The notes: generated by a model from the letters alone, not told the origin. 54,990 bases of DNA from Akkermansia muciniphila (GCA_945861565.1 CAMAUY010000025.1:1-54990); one strand, 5' to 3'; shown: positions 43,021 through 52,568, counted from the stretch's first letter. Translations and numbers: made by a program.

Positions 43021-43131
43021 GTCGCGACTTTACTGGAAGCCGGTCCGGAAGCGAATCTCAGATTTGACGAAACCATCACTTCTTGGTTGCTCGTTCCCGG
43101 GCGATTGCGAGAATGAACGGCCAAGCATTAA

Positions 43132-44151
43132 ATGATCATCACCTCCCTTGACCTCGACAAACCCGGCAAACAGCAGGGATTCCTGCAGGTGCCCTACTCG
43201 CACAATCTCGGAGGCTGGGCAAATGTGATGATTCCCATCACCCTCATCGCGCGTGGCAAAGGACCGACGGTTCTGATTCTCGGCGGCAATCATGGGGATG
43301 AGTATCAAGGCCAGATCGCTGCGATGAAGTTGGCCCGCGAACTGACTCCAGACCAAGTCAACGGTCGCATTATCCTTATTCCATCCCTCAACTTTCCGGC
43401 GGCGCGGACCGCCACGCGCCTGTCACCGATCGACGGCATGAACATGAATCGCGCGTTTCCGGGAGCAGCGGAAGGACCGGTCACCAGCCAGATCGCACAT
43501 TTCCTCCGGACGGTGCTGTTTCCCCTGAGCGACGTGGTGATCGATATTCATTCTGGTGGTCGCAGCATGGAGTTTGTGCCGTGTGCACACATGCACCTCG
43601 TGGCGGATCGCGAACAGCGGGCACGCATGTTTGCCGCGATGCTGGCCTGGAACACGGACTTCGCCTTCCTCTATGCGGACATTGCGGGCACGGGCCTGCT
43701 CCCGGTGGAAGCCGAGAATCAGGGCAAACTCGTCGTCACCACGGAACTGGGCGGAGGCGAGGCAATCCCCGCCAGCGTGCACCGCATCGCGCAGAGCGGA
43801 CTCCGCAATGTGCTGATTCACGTGGGTGCCCTAAAGGGTCGCGAGCGGACGCGCGAAGGATTAAGCAAGCCGCCCACTATTCTCACCCAGGCGCTGAATC
43901 GTGAGGACTATCTGCTCGCACCGGAGTCGGGCATATTTGAGATTAGCATCGATCTGGGTGCCAAAGTGAAGCCGGGACAGACCATCGGTGTCATTCATCA
44001 TCTCGAACGACCCGACCGGGCGCCGGAATCCATTATCGCGCACCGCGCCGGCTATCTCATTACCATGCGTGCACCCTGCCTCACGCAGCAGGGCGATTGT
44101 GTGGCGGTCATCGCCGAGCGGGTGAGCTCCCGCGATGTGCTGCGCGCCTAA
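43132..44151 (+). CDS. succinylglutamate desuccinylase/aspartoacylase-family zinc deacylase
   Basis: A 339-residue M14-like zinc amidohydrolase, expected to remove an acyl group from an N-acyl amino acid. Zinc ligands are H54 and E57 in GGNHGDEYQGQ and H140 in VIDIHSGG, with the family arginine/asparagine block SLNFPAARTATR before them. The C-terminal half (VKPGQTIGVIHHLE) is the usual beta-barrel. Closest by style are the DoeB-type N-acetyl-diaminobutyrate deacetylases, but ectoine genes are not seen here. The divergent 2-hydroxyacid dehydrogenases may process the released acid. The stop codon overlaps the next ATG by one base. Confidence 0.82.
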   Translation: MIITSLDLDKPGKQQGFLQVPYSHNLGGWANVMIPITLIARGKGPTVLILGGNHGDEYQGQIAAMKLARELTPDQVNGRIILIPSLNFPAARTATRLSPIDGMNMNRAFPGAAEGPVTSQIAHFLRTVLFPLSDVVIDIHSGGRSMEFVPCAHMHLVADREQRARMFAAMLAWNTDFAFLYADIAGTGLLPVEAENQGKLVVTTELGGGEAIPASVHRIAQSGLRNVLIHVGALKGRERTREGLSKPPTILTQALNREDYLLAPESGIFEISIDLGAKVKPGQTIGVIHHLERPDRAPESIIAHRAGYLITMRAPCLTQQGDCVAVIAERVSSRDVLRA

Positions 44152-44800
44152 TGAAGTCATCGCCGCGCGTTGAACCCGAGCAACGCCTGCGCTTTGAAGC
44201 AGCGCTTCGCGCCAGCGAGGCGCGTCTGTCTGCCGGAACGGAGCTGGCCGGCCTCGGGTACTACGAAGTCAACTATGGTGAAAGGACCTGCTTCTTGGAC
44301 GCTCGTTTTCGGGATATCTGCGGTGTTCCTTCGGTCGTGAACCAGGGCCTCGAGCCTGTCGAGTTCTGGTTGAAAAATGTCCAAAAAGTTGCATGAGGGG
44401 ATGGTCGGCCGGATTTCTTCCGAGTATCGCTATCTGCATCCGGTGCACGGGCAGAAGTGGATTCATCATCTTGCTCGAATCGCCGCGCCGAGCGCCAACG
44501 GCGGCGGGGTCCGCACGTTTGGTGTGGTTCGCGATGTCACCCCGCAGAAAGGAGCGGAGATGGACGTGCAGCAACTGCGTGTCGAACTGGCGCACGCGGA
44601 CCGCGTCACGGTGCTCGGGCAACTGGTTTCGGCCTTGGCCCACGAACTCAGCCAGCCGCTCGGGGCCATTTTGCGCAACGCCGAAGCCGCCGAGATTTTA
44701 TTGCAGAATGCGACGCCAGATTTGGAGGAGTTGCGCGCCATCGTCACCGACATCCTGCGCGACGACCAGAGGGCCGGGCAGGTGACTGATCGTCTTCGCC
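44151..44800 (+). pseudogene. PAS-type sensor histidine kinase fragment, frameshifted and truncated
   Basis: A broken two-component sensor. The first part, 44151-44396, encodes the start of a PAS domain (EARLSAGTELAGLGYYEVNYGERTCFLDARF) and stops after EFWLKNV. A second frame starting about 44377 continues with MSKKLHEGMVGRISSEYRYLHP, a PAC segment RTFGVVRDVTPQKGAE, and a histidine box LVSALAHELSQPLGAILRNAEAAEILL. The expected H-P-D-D-R-x-x-V linker between the two parts is missing, so a small deletion caused the shift. Kinase homology ends about 44785-44800 (DDQRAGQVTDRLR), where SulP sequence takes over in another frame. The ATPase domain is absent. Confidence 0.75.
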
Positions 44801-46468
44801 CTGCTCGCCAGCTCGCGCCACTTGGTAACCAGCCCCGACGCCTCGATGGCCACCTTGGTCGGGGCCGCCCTCGCCGCCTTCGCCGCGCCCGGAGATCCGC
44901 TCCGACTGCAATATGCCCTCGCATTGGCCGTTCTCTGCGCGGTGCTGTTTTTCGTCTTCTGGATCTTCCGGCTGGCGTTCCTCGCCAACTTTCTCTTGCG
45001 CGCGGTGATGGCGGGTTTTATCACCGGGCTGGGCGTGGAGGTGTTCACCAACCAGGTGAGGAAGATTCTCGCCGCGCCCCATGTGAGCGCCGCCACGTCA
45101 GGCCTGCTGGCGGCGGCGGAGCACCTCAAGGAAACCCTGGCGACCTCCGTGAACACCGAGGGTTACTTCGTGGAGGTCCTCGCCATGATTCACTCCATTC
45201 CGCACGCGAACCTCTACTCGGTGGCGGTCGGCGTGAGCGCCTTCCTCCTCATCCGGCTGATGAAACGCTATGCGCCAAAAATCCCGGTCGCGTTGGTCGC
45301 GTTGGTGCTCTTGACGGTTCTCGTCGCGATGCTCGACTTGCCGGCGAAGGGCGTCGCCGTGCTCGGCAACGCGATCCCCTCGGGCCTCCCGACGTTGACC
45401 CTGCCCAACATCCCGCTGGCCGACTACCTGAAGCTGCTGCCGGGCGCCCTGGCCATCGTGGCCATTCTCTTGTGCGAAGGCCTGCTGGTGGTCCGAAGCT
45501 ACAGCAACAAATACGGCTACAAGGCCGATGGCGACCAGATGTTGTTCGCTTACGGTGCGGCCAACCTGACCGCCGCCTTCACCGGGTCGCTGCTCACGGG
45601 CAACAGCCCGTCCCGCTCGGCAGCGATGGATGCCGCCGGCTCGCGCAGCCAGTTGCCCAGCCTGGTGGCGGCCGGGACCATCACCGTGGTAATGCTTTTT
45701 TTCACCAACCTGCTGGCCTACCTGCCCACTGCGGCCCTGGCCGGCATCGTCGCCAACGCGTTGCTCTCGCTGATCGAGGTCCACGAGTTCAAAGAGCTGT
45801 GGCGGATGCGCCGTTCAGAATTCTGGATCGCCACGGTCTGCCTGCTGAGTGTGCTGGTCCTGGGCCCGTTGCGCGCCGTCATGATCGCCTTTCTCCTTTC
45901 GGTCATTGACGTGATCCGGCGGGCGTCACGCCCGGACACGTCAGCACTCCTGGAAGCACCCGACGGCAGTCACTTCCTCCCCGCAGACGCCGGGCAGGCC
46001 TCTGGTTCATCCGGCCTGATGGTGTATCGTTTCGGCGCTCCGCTCTACTTCGCCAACGCGACCCTGTTCCTGGACGACGTCGAGCGGCTGATCACCCAGG
46101 CGTCCACCCCAGTCCGCTGGTTTGTGCTGGACGCTCAGGCGATGGTGGACGTTGACACGACCGGTGCCGGGGCGCTGCGTCAGGCGATCATCCTGCTGAA
46201 GAAACAGAATGTCACCTTCGCCGTCAGCCGCGCCGATCGGTCCTTCCGCTCGTGGCTCGAGCGATACGATCTGCTTGAACTAATTGACCCAGACCGATTC
46301 TATCCGACCAATCGGCACGCGGCTCAGGCGTTTCGGCAGTCTCCCGAGAGCGCGACTGCGGCACCTGGCTCAAGCGCAGCGCACGCGGGTGGCACAGAGA
46401 CTTTGAGCAACGTGGACTCGAACCGAAACGAGATGAAATCGGTGACTGACGAAGCAACCCATGAATGA
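44786..46468 (+). pseudogene. SulP-family anion transporter, N-terminally truncated
   Basis: A SulP (SLC26-like) transporter for sulfate, bicarbonate or another anion, with a C-terminal STAS domain. Homology begins abruptly at LIVFALLASSRHLVTSPDAS (44786 onward, directly after a TGA in that frame). It continues through MAGFITGLGVEVFTNQ, the central GNSPSRSAAMDAAGSRSQ loop and the STAS block FVLDAQAMVDVDTTGAG. The first roughly 60-70 residues, with the first membrane helices and the usual I-P-Q-x-M-A-Y motif, are missing. A TTG at 44822 could start translation, but the product would lack part of the anion-binding core. From 44786 to 46468 the frame is intact, so the loss is confined to the 5' end. 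Confidence 0.75.
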
Positions 46469-48425
46469 AGCGCGCACACATGGCAACCTCCGTGGATCTG
46501 AGGAGCCGCCGGATTTATCGTTGGTTCTGGGAGGACCCCTGATCCAGCTTCTCGTGCGTTCGCGGCTCGCCACTCCGGCTCTCGAACTCATCGGCTCGGT
46601 TCTAGCCACCTTGTGGCTCGCCGGTTGCGCCGCCCCTGTCGGTACGGACCGAGTGACCACGCGCCAAGCCTATGCGCAGGTGGAAGCCAACGCGCTAAGC
46701 ACAGGCAAACCCAGCGCGGAGACCGCTGCGATTCTGCACCGTTACAATCTTGACCTCCTGGCCACCCGCCAACCGGACGAGGCGGTGCGTCAACTCCATG
46801 GCAAGGCCCTGGAGACCGACGAACGCAATCTCCTCTTCGCGCTGGCAGAACTAAGTTACGTCGCAGGCGATCAGATTCGTCGTAGCGTCAAACCGTGGGA
46901 CCCGCGTGACCCACGTGACTACTACCTCGGCTCGGCTGTGTATGCGTGGCTCTACCTGTTCGGCGACAGCAAGGACCCAAAACCTGACCCCTTCGACCGT
47001 CGGTACCGGATGGCTTGTGATTTTTACAACTACAGTCTGGGTCTGGGTCTTGTCTCGGACCGGCGAAGTACCAACGTGCTCGTTCGGTTGGAGAGCGGGC
47101 ACCGTCGCCTGCCGGTGGGAGGCATCGATCTACAGCTCGATTCCACCCGGTCTACCTCGCGGTTGGAGGAATTCGATCAGATTCTGCTCGCGGATGGATA
47201 CCGCGTCCGGGGTTTGAGTGTGCGCAACCGTGCTGCGGGCATCGGCACGCCTCTCATCTGTGTCAGGCCAATAAACCCCGAGTTCAGAATTCGTCCCTGT
47301 CTTCCGGCCACGGTACTGCTGCATGCTCCCGCCTCCCTGGCTGAACTTGACTCAGGCCGGCGGCCTTGTTCGCTGGAACTATATCTCGGTTCCGATGCCA
47401 GCACGACCGCCATTGGGGGGAGGCAAGTCCCCTTGGAAACGGATCTTACCGCCTTCAGGGCCTACACAATGAGCCAGTCCACCGTTTGGAAGCTGGGCAG
47501 CCTCCAATTCCTCGCCCCGGCCGAGCGGATTCCCAGTCAGTTGATTTTCAATCAACCCTACGAACCGAGCCTGATTCCCGTCGTGTTCGTGCATGGCACC
47601 TTCTCGAGCCCGGTTACCTGGGCGGAAATGGCCAACTCGCTGATCAGCGACCCGGTGTTGCGTAAACGTTACCAGATCTGGAGTTTCGTTTATGGCAGCG
47701 GCAACCCCCTGGTACGCTCTATCGGGGAATTCCGGGAGGCGCTTTCAGCCCGGGTTCACGAACTCGATCCTGCAGGCACAAATGCGGCTCTCCGACAAAT
47801 GGTGATTATCGGTCACAGTCAAGGCGGCCTGCTGACCAAGGCAACCGCCGTTGACAGCGGCGACCGGATTTGGCGCTTGATGAGCACCAACCGGATCGAG
47901 GACTTAAAGGTTACTGACGCCGACAGCGCGAAGCTGCGCCGGATGCTTTTCCTGGAGCCGCTGCCCTTTGTAAAACGCGTTGTCTTTATCGCCACACCGC
48001 ACCGTGGCAGTTACCTCTCCAGCAGCTTCGCCCGTCGGCTTGCCCAGCGACTGGTCTCGCTGCCGAGCGCGATGGTGTCTCGACGCAAAGAACTCCTGCT
48101 CCTGGCCCAAGGCTCCGCCGCCGGGACGTTTTTTCGCGGCAGGATGCCCACGAGTCTGGATGGCATGTCCCCCAAAAACCCCGGTCTGCGCGCCATGGCG
48201 GAGATTCCCGTCGTGCCGTCGGTGAAGGCACACTCCATCATCCCTGTTTTGGGGAAAGGCGACCACAGGCAGGGCCGGGATGGGGTGGTGGCCTACCAAA
48301 GCGCCCACGTTGACTATGTGGAGTCGGAGTACATCGTCAGCAGCGAACATTCGTGCCTGGACCAAACGCCCACGACCGAGGAAGTGCGGAGAATTTTGCA
48401 CAAGCACCTCGAAGTGCTGAAATGA
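46461..48425 (+). CDS. lipoprotein alpha/beta hydrolase (lipase/esterase-like)
   Basis: A lipid-anchored envelope hydrolase of up to 654 residues. The lipobox is L-W-L-A-G-C, with the lipidated cysteine at 56. This leaves an unusually long leader, and a GTG at 46554 would give a normal 25-residue signal peptide, so the true start may be there. The alpha/beta-hydrolase domain begins near 370: VVFVHGTFSSP (oxyanion region), G451-H-S453-Q-G-G nucleophile elbow, VVFIATPHRGSYLSS, and a late histidine in SSEHSCL. The N-terminal half (70-360) is a helical region without a clear family match. The frame overlaps the SulP stop by 8 bases, and its stop overlaps the porin remnant's ATG. Confidence 0.78.
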   Translation: MNEARTHGNLRGSEEPPDLSLVLGGPLIQLLVRSRLATPALELIGSVLATLWLAGCAAPVGTDRVTTRQAYAQVEANALSTGKPSAETAAILHRYNLDLLATRQPDEAVRQLHGKALETDERNLLFALAELSYVAGDQIRRSVKPWDPRDPRDYYLGSAVYAWLYLFGDSKDPKPDPFDRRYRMACDFYNYSLGLGLVSDRRSTNVLVRLESGHRRLPVGGIDLQLDSTRSTSRLEEFDQILLADGYRVRGLSVRNRAAGIGTPLICVRPINPEFRIRPCLPATVLLHAPASLAELDSGRRPCSLELYLGSDASTTAIGGRQVPLETDLTAFRAYTMSQSTVWKLGSLQFLAPAERIPSQLIFNQPYEPSLIPVVFVHGTFSSPVTWAEMANSLISDPVLRKRYQIWSFVYGSGNPLVRSIGEFREALSARVHELDPAGTNAALRQMVIIGHSQGGLLTKATAVDSGDRIWRLMSTNRIEDLKVTDADSAKLRRMLFLEPLPFVKRVVFIATPHRGSYLSSSFARRLAQRLVSLPSAMVSRRKELLLLAQGSAAGTFFRGRMPTSLDGMSPKNPGLRAMAEIPVVPSVKAHSIIPVLGKGDHRQGRDGVVAYQSAHVDYVESEYIVSSEHSCLDQTPTTEEVRRILHKHLEVLK

Positions 48426-49080
48426 AATCTGAATGGAATCCGGCTCCAAGCCGGAAGTTTTACTGTGCTGTAGGTGCCGTGCTCGCCTGCGGAACCGCCC
48501 TCCTTCGCACCGCGGTTGGCACCGTACCTTGCCTCGGTGGACCAATTCGGAAACACCGCCCTTAAACCCGGCGCCCTCTTCCCCTGGGCGCCGAACGATG
48601 TCCTCCCGCAACGTGCCAAATACTGGGCCTCGGAAGTCGGGCTGCGGTACTCACTCCAGCAAACCGTCACCTACGTCAACATGACCGACGTCATGCAGGG
48701 CGACAACAACCTCGCGTATTATACGCTGGCTTTCGCGGCGAAATGGGCCGTCTACAACGATCCTCCGTCCGGCACCGCTGGCTGGGTCGGCACCCAGATC
48801 AACAGCATGGTCATGCCGCTGCCGGCGTATAACTTCGGCGTTAACCTCCAGTGGCAGTTCGATCATCAAATGGTACGCCATGGCGTGTGCCTCGGCGGCC
48901 ACCGCCTCCGCGGGCGACGCACCGTGGACAAGTTTCAGTTTTGACAATTGGTCCGCCGCCTGGGAACTCGGCTACATGCCCAAAAACGTCCTTGGTCTGG
49001 GTCCCGGCGTTTACCGGGTCCAACCATCCCGGCGCGAGCCACGCATTCATTTTCCAGGTCCAACTCGCGTTTGCTTGGTG
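48422..49080 (+). pseudogene. OprB-like carbohydrate porin, multiply frameshifted remnant
   Basis: Remains of an outer-membrane porin. The ATG at 48422 overlaps the lipase stop (ATGA) and opens a signal-peptide-like N-terminus (FYCAVGAVLACGTALL). The frame then shifts, and from about 48530 the second frame reads DQFGNTALKPGALFPWAPND ... AKYWASEVGLRYSLQQTVTYVN ... YYTLAFAAKWAVYNDPPSGTAGWVGTQIN, typical of carbohydrate-selective porins. After about 48870 a third frame gives SFSFDNWSAAWELGYMPKNV. A full porin is 400-450 residues, and about half is gone. At least two frameshifts and probable internal loss make it non-functional. Its coupling to the lipase suggests that both once formed an operon. 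Confidence 0.65.
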
Positions 49081-49130
49081 AGCCGACCCTGAACCGCCTT
49101 CCCGAATCCTCAGTCCCTTGCCGGAATTGC

Positions 49131-49290
49131 GGACGCGCCCTTATGGAGTGCGGTGGCAAGCGAAGCGCGACACCGCTTTGGGTGAGTATTCACCCCGGGC
49201 GGCGGATCGAAAGCGCCGTCGTCGCTGAGAGCTCTGCCGGCGCACTCCAAATTGGGGACGCACCTTTTTGGAGTGCGGTGGCAAGCGAAT
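49131..49290. repeat. REP-type palindromic repeat cluster
   Basis: The 20-base sequence TGGAGTGCGGTGGCAAGCGA occurs twice in direct orientation (49144-49163 and 49269-49288), each preceded by a GGACGC-type lead. A partial inverted copy, CGCACTCCAAA, lies between (49240-49250). The first copy contains a GCGGTG/CACCGC stem. The spacing of 125 bases and the +/-/+ arrangement resemble BIME clusters. It fills most of the gap between the porin remnant and the MFS gene. Open frames on the minus strand here are products of the repeat. Confidence 0.7.
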
Positions 49291-49370
49291 CGTGACAACG
49301 ATCTCCCGTACCCCATGCGCCGGATGGATCACAAAATGACACTCATCTCTCTCCCAGGCCCTTTTCCAAT

Positions 49371-50579
49371 ATGAAAACAAGTCGGCTCGTGGCCTTCATG
49401 TGGTTCGCGTATTTTCTCAATTACTGCGACCGGCAGGCCGTGTTCTCGATGTTCCCGGCATTGAAGGGTGACCTGGGAATGACCGACAAGCAGCTCGGTC
49501 TCACGGGCGCAATATTTCTCTGGGTCTATGGCTTTGGCTGTCCCATCGCCGGGCAGCTCGCCGATCGTTTCTCGAAACGCCTGCTCGTTGTGATCAGCCT
49601 CGTCGTGTGGAGCGTCGTCACGGTCGCCACCGGTCTGGCAGGAACAGCCGTGATCCTGCTGGTTCTGCGTGCCGGGATGGGCATTTCGGAATCGCTGTTC
49701 ATGCCCACGGCCATTGCGCTCACCGCGAACGCCCATCCACCCGCGCTGCGTTCGCGAGCCATCGCCACCCTCAGCACGGCGCAAATTGCAGGGACCATCG
49801 CGGGCGGTTGGTTCGGTGGCTGGATGGCGGATCGGGGTCAATGGCGTGGGGCCTTCTTCGTGCTGGGTGCTGTCGGATTGCTCTATGCCCTGCCCTACTT
49901 CTGGTTCCTTCGCACCGTGAACGAAACGACTGCCGCCGACGCCAAAACAACCGGAAAGACCCTGGCATTTCCGATCTTGATCAAGGTGCGGACCTTCCTG
50001 CTACTGTGCGGAGTGTTCCCGGTCTTCGTCTTTGGCCTCTGGTTGCTGTACGGCTGGTTGCCGGCCTTCCTGCATGATAAGTTTTCGCTCAACCAATCCG
50101 ACGCGGCTTTCAACGCCGCGCTCTTTATGCAAGGAACCACGGCCATCGGGTTGCTCGGCGGCGGCGTGCTCGCGGACATGCTGTATCATCGTACCAAGGC
50201 TTCCCGCCTCTGGCTCATGACGACGAGCCTCCTGCTCTGCGCGCCCTGCCTGCACGCGCTCGGCAGTAGCGACACCCTCAACGGCACGCGCATCGCTGCC
50301 GCGGGCTTTGGGTTGTTCAGCGGCCTCCTAATGGGCAATATCTTTCCGGCTGCGTTCGAAGTGGTGCCTGTCGACACTCGCGCTTCGGCCGTCGGCGTGT
50401 TGAACTTTTTCGGCGCCATCACGTCCGGATTCGCGGCCTTGTTCGGCGGCCTGTGGAAACAGTCGCTCGGCATCGACCGCCTCTTGTCGTTCACCGCGCT
50501 GGCTTATGTGTTAGCGGGCATCGTTTTGATTCTCGGCATCAAAAAGCTTTTCCCTCGCGATTACGAAGCCGCCCACTAA
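49371..50579 (+). CDS. MFS transporter
   Basis: A 402-residue major facilitator superfamily permease in the inner membrane with about twelve hydrophobic helices. The loop between helices 2 and 3 is GQLADRFSKR, the classic G-x-x-x-D-R-x-x-R/K-R motif A, and RAGMGISESLFMPTAIALTANAHP fits helix 4 and the following loop of sialic acid/sugar-acid-like MFS proteins. Helix ends and the central hydrophilic loop (NETTAADAKTTGKT) are clear. It is the first gene of a coupled operon: its TAA is directly followed by the ATG of the alpha/beta hydrolase. It probably imports the substrate that the next two enzymes break down. The substrate is unknown. Confidence 0.85.
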   Translation: MKTSRLVAFMWFAYFLNYCDRQAVFSMFPALKGDLGMTDKQLGLTGAIFLWVYGFGCPIAGQLADRFSKRLLVVISLVVWSVVTVATGLAGTAVILLVLRAGMGISESLFMPTAIALTANAHPPALRSRAIATLSTAQIAGTIAGGWFGGWMADRGQWRGAFFVLGAVGLLYALPYFWFLRTVNETTAADAKTTGKTLAFPILIKVRTFLLLCGVFPVFVFGLWLLYGWLPAFLHDKFSLNQSDAAFNAALFMQGTTAIGLLGGGVLADMLYHRTKASRLWLMTTSLLLCAPCLHALGSSDTLNGTRIAAAGFGLFSGLLMGNIFPAAFEVVPVDTRASAVGVLNFFGAITSGFAALFGGLWKQSLGIDRLLSFTALAYVLAGIVLILGIKKLFPRDYEAAH

Positions 50580-52568
50580 ATGAGAACCGCCCCCGTCCTC
50601 ACCCTCGTCCTCGTCCTCGCGCTCGTCGACTTTGCGGCGCATCGCGCCTACGGCACCGAACCGCAGGACAGCGCGATTGAATCGATCCGCAACGACTCAC
50701 GGCAGTTGAAGGAGAGGCTCGCGAATCTCCCCCCGATGAATTCTGATCTGCGAGCCGATGCCGAGGTGTTTCACAAAGGGATTGCCTGGGCATTGCGGTA
50801 TGAAACGACGTTCGGATCGAACGACGTCGTGTTATTAAAAAAAGCGCTGACCCGTGGTTCGCAGCGAGCTGACGCACTGGCTACGAACCAAAGGCCCTGG
50901 ACCACCAAAAAGGGCAAATTTTTGCGCGGCTTCGTCTCCGCTGTCGATGGGTCGACACAACCCTACGGCATCATCGTTCCACAGAGTTATGACGGCACCA
51001 GGCCGATGCGACTGGATGTCGTCTTGCACGGCAGTTCCAAACCCGTGGGCATGAGCGAACTGCGTTTCGGAGCGCGCTTCGATGAAGGGGACGACGACGC
51101 CAAGCCTGGGCCTGAGGCCGATTACATTGAGCTACACCCCCTGGGTCGCGTGGAAAACTGCTACCGCTGGGCGGGTGAAACCGATGTGTTTGAAGCCATC
51201 GAAGCCGCTGGTCGAACCTACCGCATCGATCGCGACCGCATTGTGCTGCGCGGTATGTCAATGGGCGCCTCCGGCACGTGGCATCTCGGCTTGAAGCACC
51301 CAGATCGATTCGTCGCCATTGGTCCTTATTGCGGCTACGTGGACACCCATCGCTTCTCTGAGACACCGATCCCAGGCTTCATCAAGGTCGGTCCCCTGCC
51401 CCCGCATCAGGAGATCGGACTGCACATGCTTGACTCGGTGGACTATGCCGCGAATGCCGGCGTGATTCCTGTCATCGCGGCCATTGGCGACAAGGACGTT
51501 TTCTTCCAATCCCACGTCCACATGGGCGAAGCCTTCGCCAACGAGGGCCTGAAAATGGTCAATCTCATCTCGCATGGAACAGGTCATGTGATCGATCCGA
51601 TCGTTCACGCTGAGCAGATGCGTCGCATCGGAGAATTCGCCGCAAACGGGTTGAATCACGCTCCGAAGCAGCTCCGTTTTGTCACCTGGACGCTGAAATA
51701 CAATCGCTGCCACTGGCTCGAACTTCTCGCGCTTGGCAGGCATTATGAACGAGCCGAGATCCGTGCGAGCGCAACCGACGATGGCAGCGTCGAGGTCTCC
51801 GAGGTGAAAAACATCACCCGATTCGCCATCCATCGCCCGCTGACCAAGCTGCAATTGCAGGGAGTCGAGATCGCGCTGCCGCAACTCACCCCGGGCGAAG
51901 GCGTGGTTTTCTCTCTGATAAATGGCAAATGGCGGTGCGATGGCTCCCGCAACCCGATCGTGCTCACCGGCAAACGCCCCGGCCTCCAGGGACCCATTGA
52001 CGACGCATTCGCTACTCCGTTTCTCTGCGTGCGCGGCACCGGGAAACCCTGGAATGCGGCAATCAACGCGTGGGCAACCGCCAACCTTCGTCGCTTCGAA
52101 TATGAGTGGGCGCGCTATATGCGCGGTGACCTGCCGGTGAAAAACGACACCGAAGTGACCGAGGCGGATGTGCGGGGCAAGAACCTGATTCTGTTCGGCG
52201 ACCCCGGCAGCAACCCGTGGATTGCCAAAGCCCTGCCCCAATTGCCGGTCACGTGGACCCGCGATCAAGTGCGCCTTGGCAGCAATGTTCAGGCGGCAGC
52301 GGACCACGCCCCGGTGTTTATCTGTACCAGTCCGCTCGCTGCCAATCGCTACATCGTCATCAACAGCGGTCACACCTTTCACGAGAAGGAATTCGCCGCG
52401 TTCAACTACTTGCTCTTCCCCCGCCTGGGCGATTGGGCCATGATCAAAATCCTATCCTCTGGCGGGGATCCATGGCAGCCCTCATCGGCCACCTTCCCCG
52501 AGGAAATCGTTCGCGCAGGTTATTTTGACGAGACGTGGAGCAACGCCCGTGTTGTGGAACCATTATGA
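50580..52568 (+). CDS. exported alpha/beta hydrolase (peptidase/esterase-like)
   Basis: A 662-residue secreted or periplasmic hydrolase with a signal peptide (1-25). The alpha/beta core begins near 120 with YGIIVPQSYDGTRPMRLDVVLHGSS (oxyanion hole). The nucleophile elbow is G225-M-S227-M-G-A-S, IGDKDVFFQSHVHMGEAF carries the acid region, and LISHGTGHVIDP (H332 or H336) provides the catalytic histidine. This resembles prolyl-oligopeptidase/PHB-depolymerase-like esterases widespread in planctomycetes. A C-terminal domain (about 380-662) is of uncertain fold, with a GDPGSNPWIAKALPQLPV block found in such proteins. It is translationally coupled to the MFS gene (no gap) and to the M81 gene (ATGA overlap). 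Confidence 0.75.
   Translation: MRTAPVLTLVLVLALVDFAAHRAYGTEPQDSAIESIRNDSRQLKERLANLPPMNSDLRADAEVFHKGIAWALRYETTFGSNDVVLLKKALTRGSQRADALATNQRPWTTKKGKFLRGFVSAVDGSTQPYGIIVPQSYDGTRPMRLDVVLHGSSKPVGMSELRFGARFDEGDDDAKPGPEADYIELHPLGRVENCYRWAGETDVFEAIEAAGRTYRIDRDRIVLRGMSMGASGTWHLGLKHPDRFVAIGPYCGYVDTHRFSETPIPGFIKVGPLPPHQEIGLHMLDSVDYAANAGVIPVIAAIGDKDVFFQSHVHMGEAFANEGLKMVNLISHGTGHVIDPIVHAEQMRRIGEFAANGLNHAPKQLRFVTWTLKYNRCHWLELLALGRHYERAEIRASATDDGSVEVSEVKNITRFAIHRPLTKLQLQGVEIALPQLTPGEGVVFSLINGKWRCDGSRNPIVLTGKRPGLQGPIDDAFATPFLCVRGTGKPWNAAINAWATANLRRFEYEWARYMRGDLPVKNDTEVTEADVRGKNLILFGDPGSNPWIAKALPQLPVTWTRDQVRLGSNVQAAADHAPVFICTSPLAANRYIVINSGHTFHEKEFAAFNYLLFPRLGDWAMIKILSSGGDPWQPSSATFPEEIVRAGYFDETWSNARVVEPL

Noticed and set aside
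44800..45909. Continuation of the kinase frame to 45909 as a 510-residue protein
   Set aside because: After about 44800 the sequence becomes Arg/Gly/Pro-rich nonsense while the SulP protein is clear in another frame.
49141..49380. Minus-strand 79-codon frame ending in FACHRTP
   Set aside because: It is entirely made of the REP-type repeat and is not a gene.
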